A DNA stretch of 64,000 nt from contig CAJUGD010000002.1 in the NCBI GenBank assembly GCA_910586205.1, positions 124,001 through 188,000 of the forward strand. Direction: 5' to 3'. Below the pieces are notes generated by a model. It was not told the DNA's origin and did no database searches. It worked only from the letters and a program-made list of their open reading frames with translations. The position numbers were made by a program, and so were the translations under genes. Within the stretch, counting starts at the first letter, position 1. Each line of letters opens with the position of its first letter. This document shows, in pieces, positions 52,668 through 61,826 of this stretch. This DNA comes from an uncultured Lachnospiraceae bacterium. Its GTDB lineage: Bacteria > Bacillota > Clostridia > Lachnospirales > Lachnospiraceae.

Positions 52668-53173
52668 CCTGTCTCCTTTGCCTCTCTGGTTACTATCTGC
52701 TGTTTCCCTAAACAGAAATCCTCCATTTCCTCTAAAAGCTCCACAAATACTGACTCCTCCATCCCCTCTGCCAGCTCCCGATCCAGACAATGGACGCAAA
52801 ACCTGTTTCCCTCCACGGACACGGTAATGGTTCCCGGCGTAAGGGTAATGGAATTTGCCAGCATCATTTTGGTCATGCCTGTCCGAAGCTCGGTGTCAAA
52901 AAACACCAGGGCCGGCTCTGGCTGCAGCTCCGGGGATAAAATAATCTTCATCACGCTTACATTGGCCTTTACAATCTCCTTCACCAGTACCCAAAAATAG
53001 CGAATCAGCAGCGGTGACAGCCGAAACAGCAGCCATTCTTTCCTCAAACTGTAATCCATAAACCTGCACATAAAAAAAATAAGCGCCGCTGATATTCCAA
53101 CTCCGAAAAGGCATATTTCAACTGTCACCTTTCCGTTGAGTATCAGCCACACTATAAATATAAGAAAAAACAT
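52655..53173 (-). CDS. mnhE: Mrp-type antiporter subunit E
   Basis: A 172-residue protein, first gene of the antiporter operon. Two to three N-terminal helices are followed by a soluble domain. The motifs TGMTKMMLANSITLTPGTITVSVEGNRFCVHCLD match MrpE/MbhA. I chose the ATG at 53173, with AGAGGA eight bases upstream; a longer open frame to 53308 would include the spoIVB terminator. The operon promoter is just upstream. Confidence 0.92.
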   Translation of the reverse strand: MFFLIFIVWLILNGKVTVEICLFGVGISAALIFFMCRFMDYSLRKEWLLFRLSPLLIRYFWVLVKEIVKANVSVMKIILSPELQPEPALVFFDTELRTGMTKMMLANSITLTPGTITVSVEGNRFCVHCLDRELAEGMEESVFVELLEEMEDFCLGKQQIVTREAKETGWKL

Positions 53174-53206
53174 TTGTCCGTTCCTCTTTTTCCCTTTTTC
53201 CTGTTC

Positions 53207-53235
53207 ATTATAACTCTGTTTCTGTATAAAAACAA
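53207..53235 (-). promoter_or_regulatory. Promoter of the ten-gene antiporter operon
   Basis: -35 TTGTTT (53235-53230), 17-bp spacer, -10 TATAAT (53212-53207), 34 bp before the mnhE ATG and just after the spoIVB terminator. Confidence 0.65.
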
Positions 53236-53256
53236 GTTTATCCCTTATTAAAATCC

Positions 53257-53303
53257 TGATAAAAAAGAGCGCTCCTGCAGGTATTCCTGCATCACGCTCT
53301 TTT
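53257..53303 (-). terminator. Terminator of spoIVB
   Basis: AAAAGAGCG / CGCTCTTTT outer stem with TGCAGG / CCTGCA inner stem (53303-53263), then a T run on the minus strand, 18 bp after the spoIVB stop. Confidence 0.88.
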
Positions 53304-53320
53304 CCCAAAACATGTCAATA

Positions 53321-54610
53321 TCAATGCCGCATCATATCCTCCACAAAGATACCATATCCCCTGGTGGAATCCTGTACAAACACATGGGTCACTGCCCCCA
53401 CCAGCTTTCCGTCCTGCAGAATCGGACTGCCGCTCATTCCCTGCACAATTCCTCCTGTAAGACGCAAAAGCTCCTCATCCACCACCCGGATTACCAGGCT
53501 TTTATTTTCCTGAATGGGATTATAATCCACCCGCTGAATCTCGATCTCATAATCCCGCACCTCTCCGGACACATCGCTTCGGACCCACGCCTGTCCTTTT
53601 TTTACATTCTGACGATAACCGATCTCCACTGCCTCCCCCTGCAGAGATCTCTGCAGCTTATCATTTACCTTCCCGAATATTCCCACTGTGGTATTTGCCT
53701 CAATCGTTCCCAGCTTTGACCCGGGGCCATAATAGATCACCCCTGCCATCACTCCGGGATTGCCGGCACTTCCCTTTTCAATGCCCATGATCTCTGTCTC
53801 GTACAGATCCCCCTGCTTGATTTCCACTACCTCCCCTGTATCACTGTCACTGATTCCGTGTCCCAAAGCTCCAAAATTTCCATTGGTATCCACATAGGTC
53901 AAGGTTCCGATTCCCTGGGTATCATCCCGCACCCAGGCTCCCAGCTTATAATTACCGTCTGCAGCCTGAACCGGATTCATGCGGACTTCCATTTCTTCCC
54001 CATCTCTGCGCACCCGAAGATATACCTCCTGACTCCCGTTGCGGTTTAGATTGTTAATCAATGCCTCTTTATCCCGCAAAGGTTCTCCGTTTATGGCTTC
54101 AATATAATCTCCGGATTGCAAAAGCCCGTAGGCCGGTTCTGCTTCCTCTCCGTCTTCACATCGGATCCGGCCGGTTCCGATAACCAGCACCCCGTTGGAT
54201 CTCAGATAAATCCCCACCGGCACTCCGCAGGGAATGGCATAGTGGGTGTCCACCACATCCAACTGTATATCCTTAAAATGAAATCTTCCAAATAATTTAA
54301 GCCCAATCCGGTAGGTTCCCTGATTCTTTGCATAGAGCGAAAAAGGCTCATCCACCTTCAGCCTGATTTCATCAGAAGGGATGTCTGAACGGTTTCCCAG
54401 CACTACCTCCTCGCTTTCGCTTAACAGCGTTACATCAAAAGGAAGTGCAAAGTCAAATTCTTCTTCTTCATCCACCACCACACTTAAGCGATCCGGGATC
54501 CTCCGCTCCAGATAATACCAGGTAAAACCAATCGTAAACAATAAACTGAGCCAGAAAGTCCAGATCAAACATGTCCGAAACGGATGCCTCTGTCTTTTCT
54601 TTCCTGCCAT
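53321..54610 (-). CDS. spoIVB: SpoIVB peptidase
   Basis: A 429-residue sporulation serine protease made in the forespore, which signals across the inter-membrane space to start SpoIVFB cleavage of pro-sigma-K. One N-terminal membrane helix (about 12-33) and a PDZ domain (about 130-195, GLLQSGDYIEAINGEPL) precede the S55 peptidase domain. Its catalytic His is in GALGHGISD (near 240) and its Ser in QGMSGSP (about 393). I chose the ATG at 54610 with AAGGAGG upstream. It lies between terminators, so it is transcribed alone. Confidence 0.95.
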   Translation of the reverse strand: MAGKKRQRHPFRTCLIWTFWLSLLFTIGFTWYYLERRIPDRLSVVVDEEEEFDFALPFDVTLLSESEEVVLGNRSDIPSDEIRLKVDEPFSLYAKNQGTYRIGLKLFGRFHFKDIQLDVVDTHYAIPCGVPVGIYLRSNGVLVIGTGRIRCEDGEEAEPAYGLLQSGDYIEAINGEPLRDKEALINNLNRNGSQEVYLRVRRDGEEMEVRMNPVQAADGNYKLGAWVRDDTQGIGTLTYVDTNGNFGALGHGISDSDTGEVVEIKQGDLYETEIMGIEKGSAGNPGVMAGVIYYGPGSKLGTIEANTTVGIFGKVNDKLQRSLQGEAVEIGYRQNVKKGQAWVRSDVSGEVRDYEIEIQRVDYNPIQENKSLVIRVVDEELLRLTGGIVQGMSGSPILQDGKLVGAVTHVFVQDSTRGYGIFVEDMMRH

Positions 54611-54708
54611 CTCACATACCTCCTTAAACCTTGGGCTGTTTTCCTGAAAATCCATAAGGGTACCATACCAGTATTCCCCGCTGCAGCCCATTCGATAATC
54701 AGAACTGT

Positions 54709-54735
54709 CACAAAAAGGAGCCCTTCAGCTCCTTT
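54709..54735 (-). terminator. Terminator after recN
   Basis: AAAGGAGC (54735-54728) pairs with GCTCCTTT (54721-54714) over a 6-base loop, continuing into TTTTT on the minus strand, about 35 bp after the recN stop. It ends the nusB-recN operon. Confidence 0.85.
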
Positions 54736-54767
54736 CTAGTATGTGAGAAAATTTAAAATTCACACTG

Positions 54768-56432
54768 TTATTTTTTTGTTTTTATTCCATGAACCAGCTC
54801 TTTCATTTCTCTGGCATTCTGACGCACTGCATCCGTAATCTGTGCGCCGCCCAAAAGCCTTGCCAATTCCTCAACCATCTCCTCCTCGGAAAGCTTGCGG
54901 ATCTTCGTGGTAGTCTTTTTGCCTTCTGCTGATTTGGCAATCTCATAATGGCAGTCTGCCATAGCAGCGATCTGAGGCAGATGGGTAATGCAGATGACCT
55001 GATGGCTTTTGGAAATAACCGCCAGCTGCTCAGAAACCTTCTGAGCGGTTCTTCCGCTGATTCCGGTATCAATCTCATCAAAAATCAAAGTGGGAATCGC
55101 ATCGCTGTCCGCTAAGACTGTCTTGATAGCCAACATCACACGGGACAATTCACCTCCTGACGCCACCATGCCCAAAGACCTTTTGGGCTCTCCCGGATTC
55201 GTGGAAATCATAAACTCTGCTTCATCATATCCCAAAGCAGTAAAATATTTCAGGCGCTTAAACTCCATGGAAAAATCCACATCCAGAAAGTTCAGATCCA
55301 CAAGTCCTTTCTTGATCTGAACCGCTAAGGTTTTGGCAGCAGCTTTCCGCTCCTTTGACAAATTGCCGCACAGCTTCTCCAGTGTTTCCTTTACCTGTTC
55401 ATATTCTTTCTCTGTTTGTCTGCGGTATTCATCATAATTCTCCAGCTTCTCCAGCCTGGCTTTCTTTTCCTCTAAGACTTTTTCAATCTGCTGAACCGTG
55501 CTGCCATATTTTGCCTGCAATCCGCGAATCAGATCCAGCCTTTCCTCAATCTGAGCCATTTCTTCTTCATCAAAGGTCAGATCATCCAGATAAGCGCTGA
55601 TTGCATGGCGCACATCATTTAAAATCGATTCCACATCATAAAGCTGATCCTGGATTCCCTTTAGCTCCTCATCATAAGACGCCACATCATTAACCTGACG
55701 GATTGCCTGGCCGATCCCTTCTGTCTCCACCGCCTCATAAGCCTCTGACAAGCTCTCTAAAATACGCCTGCCGTTAGAATATCTCCGGTATCTCTCGGTA
55801 AGGCTTTCTTCCTCGCCTTCTTTTAGCTCTGCTGCTTCTATCTCACTGATCTCAAACTGCAGAAAATCCACTTCCCGCTTTCGGCTTTCCTGATCTCCTC
55901 CTGCCTCCTCCAAAGCAGCCTCAAGAGCCTTATATTTTCGGTACGCCTCCGCCACCTGATCTTTCAGCAAACTGGTACGGGATTTTGCAAAGGTATCAAG
56001 AATTTCCAGATGTTTGGAAACATGAAGCAGCGATTGATGCTCGTGCTGACCATGAATATCAATAAGAAGTCCTGTCACCTGACGCAGCCGCGCCGCTGTC
56101 ACTGTCTCGTCATTGATCTTGCTGACGCTTCGGGTCGGAAGAATCTTCCTGGAAACAATCACAAGCCCATCCTCGTCCGGATAAATTTCAAACTTCTCCA
56201 GCTCCTTTTTCCGTTCTTCACTGACAGAAAAGACCAGCTCCACATAGCCCTGATCTGCACCGCTGCGGATAATATCTTTCGCTGCTTTCTGTCCCAAAGC
56301 CAGGTTCACGGATCCAATAATAATAGACTTTCCCGCACCGGTCTCTCCGGTCAGAATATTCAGCCCCTGGCCAAATTCCACATCTGCCCGCTCAATCAAT
56401 GCCAGGTTCTTCACATGCAACTCTAAAAGCAT
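54768..56432 (-). CDS. recN: DNA repair protein RecN
   Basis: A 554-residue SMC-like ATPase acting in double-strand break repair. Walker A GETGAGKS lies at residues 29-36, long coiled coils span the middle (about 160-390), and the signature MVASGGELSRVMLAI and Walker B TLIFDEIDTGISG are near the C-terminus. Length is normal. It is the last gene of the housekeeping operon, next to argR as in many Firmicutes. Confidence 0.97.
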   Translation of the reverse strand: MLLELHVKNLALIERADVEFGQGLNILTGETGAGKSIIIGSVNLALGQKAAKDIIRSGADQGYVELVFSVSEERKKELEKFEIYPDEDGLVIVSRKILPTRSVSKINDETVTAARLRQVTGLLIDIHGQHEHQSLLHVSKHLEILDTFAKSRTSLLKDQVAEAYRKYKALEAALEEAGGDQESRKREVDFLQFEISEIEAAELKEGEEESLTERYRRYSNGRRILESLSEAYEAVETEGIGQAIRQVNDVASYDEELKGIQDQLYDVESILNDVRHAISAYLDDLTFDEEEMAQIEERLDLIRGLQAKYGSTVQQIEKVLEEKKARLEKLENYDEYRRQTEKEYEQVKETLEKLCGNLSKERKAAAKTLAVQIKKGLVDLNFLDVDFSMEFKRLKYFTALGYDEAEFMISTNPGEPKRSLGMVASGGELSRVMLAIKTVLADSDAIPTLIFDEIDTGISGRTAQKVSEQLAVISKSHQVICITHLPQIAAMADCHYEIAKSAEGKKTTTKIRKLSEEEMVEELARLLGGAQITDAVRQNAREMKELVHGIKTKK

Positions 56433-56463
56433 ATTTCCTCCTTTTTGGTCCTCTGCCCGAGAA

Positions 56464-56928
56464 TTAATGCAATGACGTACCAGGCTGCACCAGCTTGCGG
56501 ATCTTATCCATCACCAGAATCGTATCATCCACACTTCTCACTGCACACATGATCGTGTCATCTCCTGCAATACAACCCACAATCTCATAAAAATGGATGG
56601 CATCCAAAGCTGCCGCCACTGCCATGGCCATCCCGGAAACGGTTTTAATCACCAAAATATTCTGCGCCATATCCATGGACAGATAACCATCCTTTAGAAT
56701 CCGGATATATTTATCACTGAAAGATTCCTGATTCTGCATGACCACATACCGCTGTTTGTTATTCTCCCCTGGAACCTTTGTCAGCTTCAGCTCCCGGATA
56801 TCCCTGGAGACTGTGGCCTGAGTCACCCGGAATCCTGCCTCCTTTAAGTAATCTGCCAACTCCTCCTGGGTTTCAATCTCATATTTTCCAATCAATTCCA
56901 CAATCTTGCTGTGCCGCTCCAACTTCAT
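56464..56928 (-). CDS. argR: Arginine repressor ArgR
   Basis: A 154-residue hexameric arginine-sensing repressor. The N-terminal winged helix has GFRVTQATVSRDIRELKL, and the C-terminal domain has IVGCIAGDDTIMCAVRS with the Asp residues that contact arginine. I chose the ATG at 56928, with AGGAG eight bases upstream; the longer frame overlaps nadK. carAB at 26-31 kb is a plausible target, but I saw no clear ARG box there. Confidence 0.95.
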   Translation of the reverse strand: MKLERHSKIVELIGKYEIETQEELADYLKEAGFRVTQATVSRDIRELKLTKVPGENNKQRYVVMQNQESFSDKYIRILKDGYLSMDMAQNILVIKTVSGMAMAVAAALDAIHFYEIVGCIAGDDTIMCAVRSVDDTILVMDKIRKLVQPGTSLH

Positions 56929-56974
56929 TCTTCTTCTCTCCTGACCTGCCTGCTGCGTCATCCCCATCCCACTT

Positions 56975-57859
56975 CTATACCCGGGCCAGTTTTTCCCTGA
57001 TATTAACCAGAAACGGAACATCCTTTAATAAAATCAAAGCAGTATTTTTCTCTGACTCCCGAATCTTCAGCACCTCGCTGCCGTCTAACTCGATTACCTG
57101 ATCTCCGTCAAACACTGCCATCTGCTTCTGCCCCACATTTTTCAACACCCGAATCCCCACCTCATCCTGATGAGAAAGGATAATGCTCCGTGAATTAATA
57201 GAATGGGGACAAATGGGCGTCAATACAATCAGCTTTGCCCCAGGCGTCACAATCGGCCCTCCTGCAGACAGATTGTATGCTGTAGAGCCGGTGGGTGTAG
57301 CCACAATCATGCCGTCAGCCGTATACTCATTGAGAAGCTCGCCATTTACATAAACCTGAAACTTAAGCACCTGCATTACGTCCCTGCGGGTAAATACAAT
57401 GTCATTCAGCGCAATTCCGCATTTTCTGTCGGCAGGCGCCATACTCCCTGCCCCGTTTTTATCTTCTCTGACTACGGTGCCTTCCAGCATCATCCGCCTT
57501 TCCAGACGAAAGTTGTCCTTCAATAATGCATCCAGCATAGGAGACAAAGCCTCCCCTCTGGCAACCTGTGTCAGATACCCAAGAGTGCCCATGTTCACGC
57601 CGATCATGGGAATCTGCAGATCCACCAAGTCCCTGGCTGCCTGAATCAGAGTGCCGTCGCCTCCTAAAGTAATCACACATTGGGTATTTTTCGGAATCCT
57701 CTTTTGGTCTGTATAGCCATAAGCTGCCCCTTCCCGCCGTTTCTCCTGAGCGCTTCCCTGACAGACAGCCCCTCTTGCCCGAAGATACCGGGTAATATGC
57801 TCCGCCACCTGCACTGCCTCTCTCTTCGAGGGATTTGCAATGAGATAAAAATGTTTCAT
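56975..57859 (-). CDS. nadK: NAD kinase
   Basis: A 294-residue enzyme that phosphorylates NAD+ to NADP+. The motif LGGDGTLIQA near residue 65 and the substrate loop ATPTGSTAYNLSAGGPIV are intact. It follows tlyA by about 50 bp and precedes argR, the standard Clostridia order. Confidence 0.96.
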   Translation of the reverse strand: MKHFYLIANPSKREAVQVAEHITRYLRARGAVCQGSAQEKRREGAAYGYTDQKRIPKNTQCVITLGGDGTLIQAARDLVDLQIPMIGVNMGTLGYLTQVARGEALSPMLDALLKDNFRLERRMMLEGTVVREDKNGAGSMAPADRKCGIALNDIVFTRRDVMQVLKFQVYVNGELLNEYTADGMIVATPTGSTAYNLSAGGPIVTPGAKLIVLTPICPHSINSRSIILSHQDEVGIRVLKNVGQKQMAVFDGDQVIELDGSEVLKIRESEKNTALILLKDVPFLVNIREKLARV

Positions 57860-57907
57860 GGAGTTTCCGACACCTTTCCTGATTTTAATCGGCTAAAAAA
57901 ATTCTTT

Positions 57908-58792
57908 TTAACCTGCCTGTAGATTTTGGTGGGCTTCTTCCACTACTTTTCTTGGATCTGCCCGATCATTGCAGAATACTGTCTTTCCTTCTTCTGCGCT
58001 TTCCCTTGTATCCCCCGGCTCTTTCGATAACTCCGCTTCCCCATCCTTCTCCCCTGGCTTCTGCAGATAGATCAGATACTCAATATTCCCTTCCGGACCT
58101 TTAACGGGCGAATATTCCAGATTCAGAATCTCAAATCCCAGCTCCATCCCATAATCCATTATCTTTTGAATCACCTCTAAATGGGTGGATTTTTCCCGGA
58201 CAACGCCTTTTTTCCCCACCTTTTCCCTGCCGGCCTCAAACTGAGGCTTAATCAGCGCCACAATCCGGCCGCTTTCTGTCAAAAGCTCCTTTACCGGTCC
58301 CAAAACTTTTGTCAGTGAAATAAACGACACATCAATGGAAGCAAAATCCATCCTGTCTTCTACATCATCCCGGGTCACATACCGGATGTTCGTCCGCTCC
58401 ATACAAACCACTCGTTTATCGTTGCGGAGCTTCCAGTCAAGCTGTCCATGCCCCACATCCACCGCATAGACTTTTTTTGCTCCGTTCTGCAGCATACAAT
58501 CTGTAAATCCGCCGGTTGACGCGCCTACATCCATACAGATCTTTCCTTCCAGCTCCACCCCAAAACAGTCCACTGCTTTTTCCAGCTTTAAGCCTCCCCG
58601 GCTCACATACGGGAGGGTTGAGCCCCGCACCTGTATGTCTGCCGTCATATCAAAGGCTGCTCCCGGCTTGTCCTCCTTCTGCCCGTTCACATATACAATC
58701 CCCGCCATAATAATCGCCTTAGCCTTTTCCCGTGACGGGGCAAGATTCCGATTTACTAAAAGGATATCCAGACGCTCTTTTTGTTCTTTCAT
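57908..58792 (-). CDS. tlyA: TlyA family rRNA (cytidine-2'-O)-methyltransferase
   Basis: A 294-residue protein with an N-terminal S4 RNA-binding domain (RLDILLVNRNLAPSREKAKAIIMAG) and an FtsJ-like SAM domain (CMDVGASTGGFTDCMLQNGA, then VDVGHGQLDWKL). The homologue in mycobacteria methylates 16S and 23S rRNA. The C-terminal 40 residues are an acidic, charged tail that the family core lacks. It lies eight bp after dxs. Confidence 0.92.
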   Translation of the reverse strand: MKEQKERLDILLVNRNLAPSREKAKAIIMAGIVYVNGQKEDKPGAAFDMTADIQVRGSTLPYVSRGGLKLEKAVDCFGVELEGKICMDVGASTGGFTDCMLQNGAKKVYAVDVGHGQLDWKLRNDKRVVCMERTNIRYVTRDDVEDRMDFASIDVSFISLTKVLGPVKELLTESGRIVALIKPQFEAGREKVGKKGVVREKSTHLEVIQKIMDYGMELGFEILNLEYSPVKGPEGNIEYLIYLQKPGEKDGEAELSKEPGDTRESAEEGKTVFCNDRADPRKVVEEAHQNLQAG

Positions 58793-58800
58793 GTTTCGTT

Positions 58801-60687
58801 TTATTCCTTTTTATGGTTTAATGCCTCCGGATAAAAGTCCCGCATGGCCCTTATAACCGAATCACTGTCAATCCCCAGGCTCTCCCGCAGCACAGACACA
58901 TTTCCATGCTCCACATAAGCATCCGGCAGCGCAATGTTTAAGACCTTCACCTCTGGCGCCCATCTGTGAATAAGCGCTGTCACCTGCAGCCCATAGCCGC
59001 CCTGCAGCACATTTTCCTCCAGGGTCACAATCAGCTTGTGAGTGCTTGCCAGCCGCTTCACCAGTTCTTCGTCCACAGGCTTAATAAAGCGTCCGTTGGC
59101 AAGAGTACAAAAGACTTGTTCCTCCTTAAGCTTGTCCCGCACATGCTCCGCCGTGCTGACCATACTGCCTACTGCCAGAAGGGCAATCTCCTGCCCCTCA
59201 TATAATATCTCGCCCTTGCCGTATTCAACAGGCGAATCAAACTCCTTAAGTCCGCGGTATGCCTGTCCGCGAGGATACCGGATCGCAATGGGCCTGTCAA
59301 ATTCATTTACCGCAAACTCCAGCTCCCTGCGCAGCTCCCATAAATTCTTGGGTGCCATTACACTCATATTTGGAATGGAAGTCAGATAAGACAAATCAAA
59401 AATCCCCTGATGGGTCTCCCCGTCGCTTCCTACCAGGCCGGCCCTGTCCAGAGCAAACACTACCGGAAGATTCTGAATACACACATCATGAAGAATCTGG
59501 TCAAACCCTCTTTGCAGGAAAGAAGAATACACGGCCACCACCGGCTTCATCCCTGCCGCCGCCATGCCTGCTGCCGAGGTCACTCCATGCTGCTCTGCGA
59601 TTCCCACATCAAAAAACCGTTCCGGAAATTGTTTGGCAAACGCCTTCAGCCCCGTGCCGTCCGGCATGGCTGCCGTGATTGCCACCAGCCTTGGATTGGT
59701 TTTTGCCATCTGGCTTAATTTCTTGGAAAACACATCCGTATATCCCGGATAAACCTTTTCCTTCAGAGCCTTGCCGGTAGCCGGATCAAAAGGCTCCACC
59801 CCATGAAACCGGGCCGGATTTTTCTGAGCAGGTCCATAGCCCTTGCCCTTAACGGTATTTACATGAACCAGCACCGCATGATCCAGCTTTTTAGCCTCGC
59901 GGAAAATCTTTACCATGGCCCGCACATTATGTCCGTCCACAGGTCCCAAATAGGTAATTCCCATATTTTCAAACAACATGCCTGGAATTACAAGCTGTTT
60001 AATACTATTTTTCGTCCGGCTGATCTTGTCCACCAGCCCGTCCCCAATCAAAGGAATCCTCGTAAGTGCAGCCGTCACATCCTTTTTCAGCCTGTTATAT
60101 GCCTTATCGGAGCGAATGCCGTTTAAATATCTGGACATTCCCCCCACATTCTCTGAGATGGACATATTATTATCATTTAATACAATAATAAAATTCTTCT
60201 TTATCCGAGCCGCATTATTCAGAGCCTCGTATGCCATGCCGCCGGTCAGGGCGCCGTCTCCGATCACCGACACCACCCGGTAATCCTCCCCCAACAGGTC
60301 CCGCCCCTGAGCCATTCCCAGTCCTGCGGAAATAGAAGTAGAGCTGTGGCCTGTATCAAAGGCATCATAAGGGCTTTCCTTCCTCTTAGGAAAACCACTC
60401 AACCCCCCATACTGACGCAGCTCGTCAAACAGCTCCCGCCGTCCGCTTAAAATCTTATGGGTGTAAGACTGATGCCCTACATCCCAGATTACCTTATCTG
60501 TGGGAAGATCAAAAGCAAGAAACAAGGCAATGGTCAGCTCCACCACACCCAGGTTGGAGGCCAGATGCCCCCCGGTTACACTGATTTTTTCTATCAAAAA
60601 ACTGCGTATCTCCTCAGCTAACTCTTTTAACTCCTCGGCGCTTAAATCCTTTATATCCTGCGGTTCCTTTATCTGCTCCAACAGCAT
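58801..60687 (-). CDS. dxs: 1-deoxy-D-xylulose-5-phosphate synthase
   Basis: A 628-residue thiamine-diphosphate enzyme, the first step of the MEP isoprenoid pathway. The TPP-binding segment VSVIGDGALTGGMAYEALNN, the N-terminal GHQSYTHKIL region and the transketolase-type C-terminal domains are intact. I chose the ATG at 60687 with GAGGAG upstream; a TTG six bases earlier is possible. It lies next to ispA, whose product uses the precursors of the pathway. Confidence 0.97.
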   Translation of the reverse strand: MLLEQIKEPQDIKDLSAEELKELAEEIRSFLIEKISVTGGHLASNLGVVELTIALFLAFDLPTDKVIWDVGHQSYTHKILSGRRELFDELRQYGGLSGFPKRKESPYDAFDTGHSSTSISAGLGMAQGRDLLGEDYRVVSVIGDGALTGGMAYEALNNAARIKKNFIIVLNDNNMSISENVGGMSRYLNGIRSDKAYNRLKKDVTAALTRIPLIGDGLVDKISRTKNSIKQLVIPGMLFENMGITYLGPVDGHNVRAMVKIFREAKKLDHAVLVHVNTVKGKGYGPAQKNPARFHGVEPFDPATGKALKEKVYPGYTDVFSKKLSQMAKTNPRLVAITAAMPDGTGLKAFAKQFPERFFDVGIAEQHGVTSAAGMAAAGMKPVVAVYSSFLQRGFDQILHDVCIQNLPVVFALDRAGLVGSDGETHQGIFDLSYLTSIPNMSVMAPKNLWELRRELEFAVNEFDRPIAIRYPRGQAYRGLKEFDSPVEYGKGEILYEGQEIALLAVGSMVSTAEHVRDKLKEEQVFCTLANGRFIKPVDEELVKRLASTHKLIVTLEENVLQGGYGLQVTALIHRWAPEVKVLNIALPDAYVEHGNVSVLRESLGIDSDSVIRAMRDFYPEALNHKKE

Positions 60688-60702
60688 AAACAACCCACTC
60701 CT

Positions 60703-61584
60703 CTATTTTTCTCTGGTAATCAGCATTTGGATCAAGCCTTCCAGAAATAGATTCTCTCCTGGAAGAAGATGTAAAAGCTTAATGGCCTCCGCAGACATCT
60801 CTGCCACATCTGCCCGTGCCTTGTCAATGCCCTCCAGCGTCACATAGGTAGTTTTCTGATTTTTCTCGTCGCTTAGTACCGGCTTGCCAAGTTGCTCTGT
60901 GGTAGCCGTCACATCCAGAATATCATCCTGGATCTGAAACGCCACCCCCACTAAGGAAGCGATCCGCTCCACCGTGGAAAGAGCGGCCTCATCCGCGCCG
61001 CCAAGAAGAGCTCCGATCATCATGGACGCCTCCAAAAGAGCTCCTGTCTTCAGACGGTAGATAAAATCCAGCTTTTCCCGCGGTACAGGCTGATTGGTCA
61101 GCTCCACATCCACCACCTGCCCCCCAATCATCCCGTAGATACCAGTTTTCTCAGCCATCAGACCTATGGCGCGGGCCACCATCCCCCCATTCTCCGTCAT
61201 AGAGCACGCTTTTGCCGCTGTCTCCACTGCATAGATCAGAAGCGCGTCTCCTGCTAAAACTGCCATATCATATCCATATTTTACCCATGTGGTAGGCTTT
61301 CCCCGCCGCAGCTCGTCATTATCCATACAGGGCAGATCATCATGAATCAAGGATGAGGTATGAATCATCTCAACCGCAGCCATAAACGGCTCGATCTCTT
61401 TCCCGCTTCCGCCGAACAGTCGGTAGGTCTCCTGCATCAGTATAGGTCTTAACCGCTTTCCTCCTGCCCGCACACTATAATTCATGGCCTCAAAAATCGT
61501 CCTTTGATGGCCTGTCTCATCGGGAAGATACTGCTCCATAACTGCTTCTGCCTGACAGGTTCGCTGTGCAAGCTGGTCATGCAT
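60703..61584 (-). CDS. ispA: Polyprenyl synthetase (farnesyl/geranyl diphosphate synthase)
   Basis: A 293-residue prenyltransferase condensing C5 units to farnesyl or geranyl diphosphate. The first Asp-rich motif (HDDLPCMDND) and the second (FQIQDDILD) are intact. I chose the ATG at 61584, which gives the usual N-terminal length and has AAAGGG at close spacing; an ATG at 61620 that overlaps xseB is an alternative. It is co-transcribed with xseB and dxs. Confidence 0.95.
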   Translation of the reverse strand: MHDQLAQRTCQAEAVMEQYLPDETGHQRTIFEAMNYSVRAGGKRLRPILMQETYRLFGGSGKEIEPFMAAVEMIHTSSLIHDDLPCMDNDELRRGKPTTWVKYGYDMAVLAGDALLIYAVETAAKACSMTENGGMVARAIGLMAEKTGIYGMIGGQVVDVELTNQPVPREKLDFIYRLKTGALLEASMMIGALLGGADEAALSTVERIASLVGVAFQIQDDILDVTATTEQLGKPVLSDEKNQKTTYVTLEGIDKARADVAEMSAEAIKLLHLLPGENLFLEGLIQMLITREK

Positions 61585-61606
61585 GTCCGCCCTTTCGCCT
61601 GCCTTC

Positions 61607-61810
61607 TTAACCTTCTCCATCTGTCTCTTGACCTCCCTGCAGTACAATGATCTTTTTTTCCACCTTATCAATCTTTTCCCCACAGGCCCGAATCAGCTTC
61701 ATTCCTGCTTCATAGGAAGCAAAAGAGTCCTCCAAGGAAGTATCCGGCGCTTCCATCTTCTCCATGATCTGATCCAACTCCTCAAATATTTCCTCTATTG
61801 ATTTGTCCAT
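61607..61810 (-). CDS. xseB: Exodeoxyribonuclease VII small subunit
   Basis: A 67-residue helical protein. SIEEIFEELDQIMEKMEAPDTSLEDSF and the YEAGMKLIRACGEKIDKVEKKI helix are typical. I chose the ATG at 61810, since AAGGAG lies upstream; the longer frame would overlap xseA. It associates with XseA in DNA degradation. Confidence 0.94.
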   Translation of the reverse strand: MDKSIEEIFEELDQIMEKMEAPDTSLEDSFASYEAGMKLIRACGEKIDKVEKKIIVLQGGQETDGEG

Positions 61811-61826
61811 ACTTCCTGTACTCCTT

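Noticed and set aside
43433..53173. NADH dehydrogenase (complex I) or membrane-bound hydrogenase operon
   Set aside because: No NuoB, NuoC/D, NuoH or NuoI-like genes or hydrogenase cysteine motifs are present; only antiporter-type subunits are seen.
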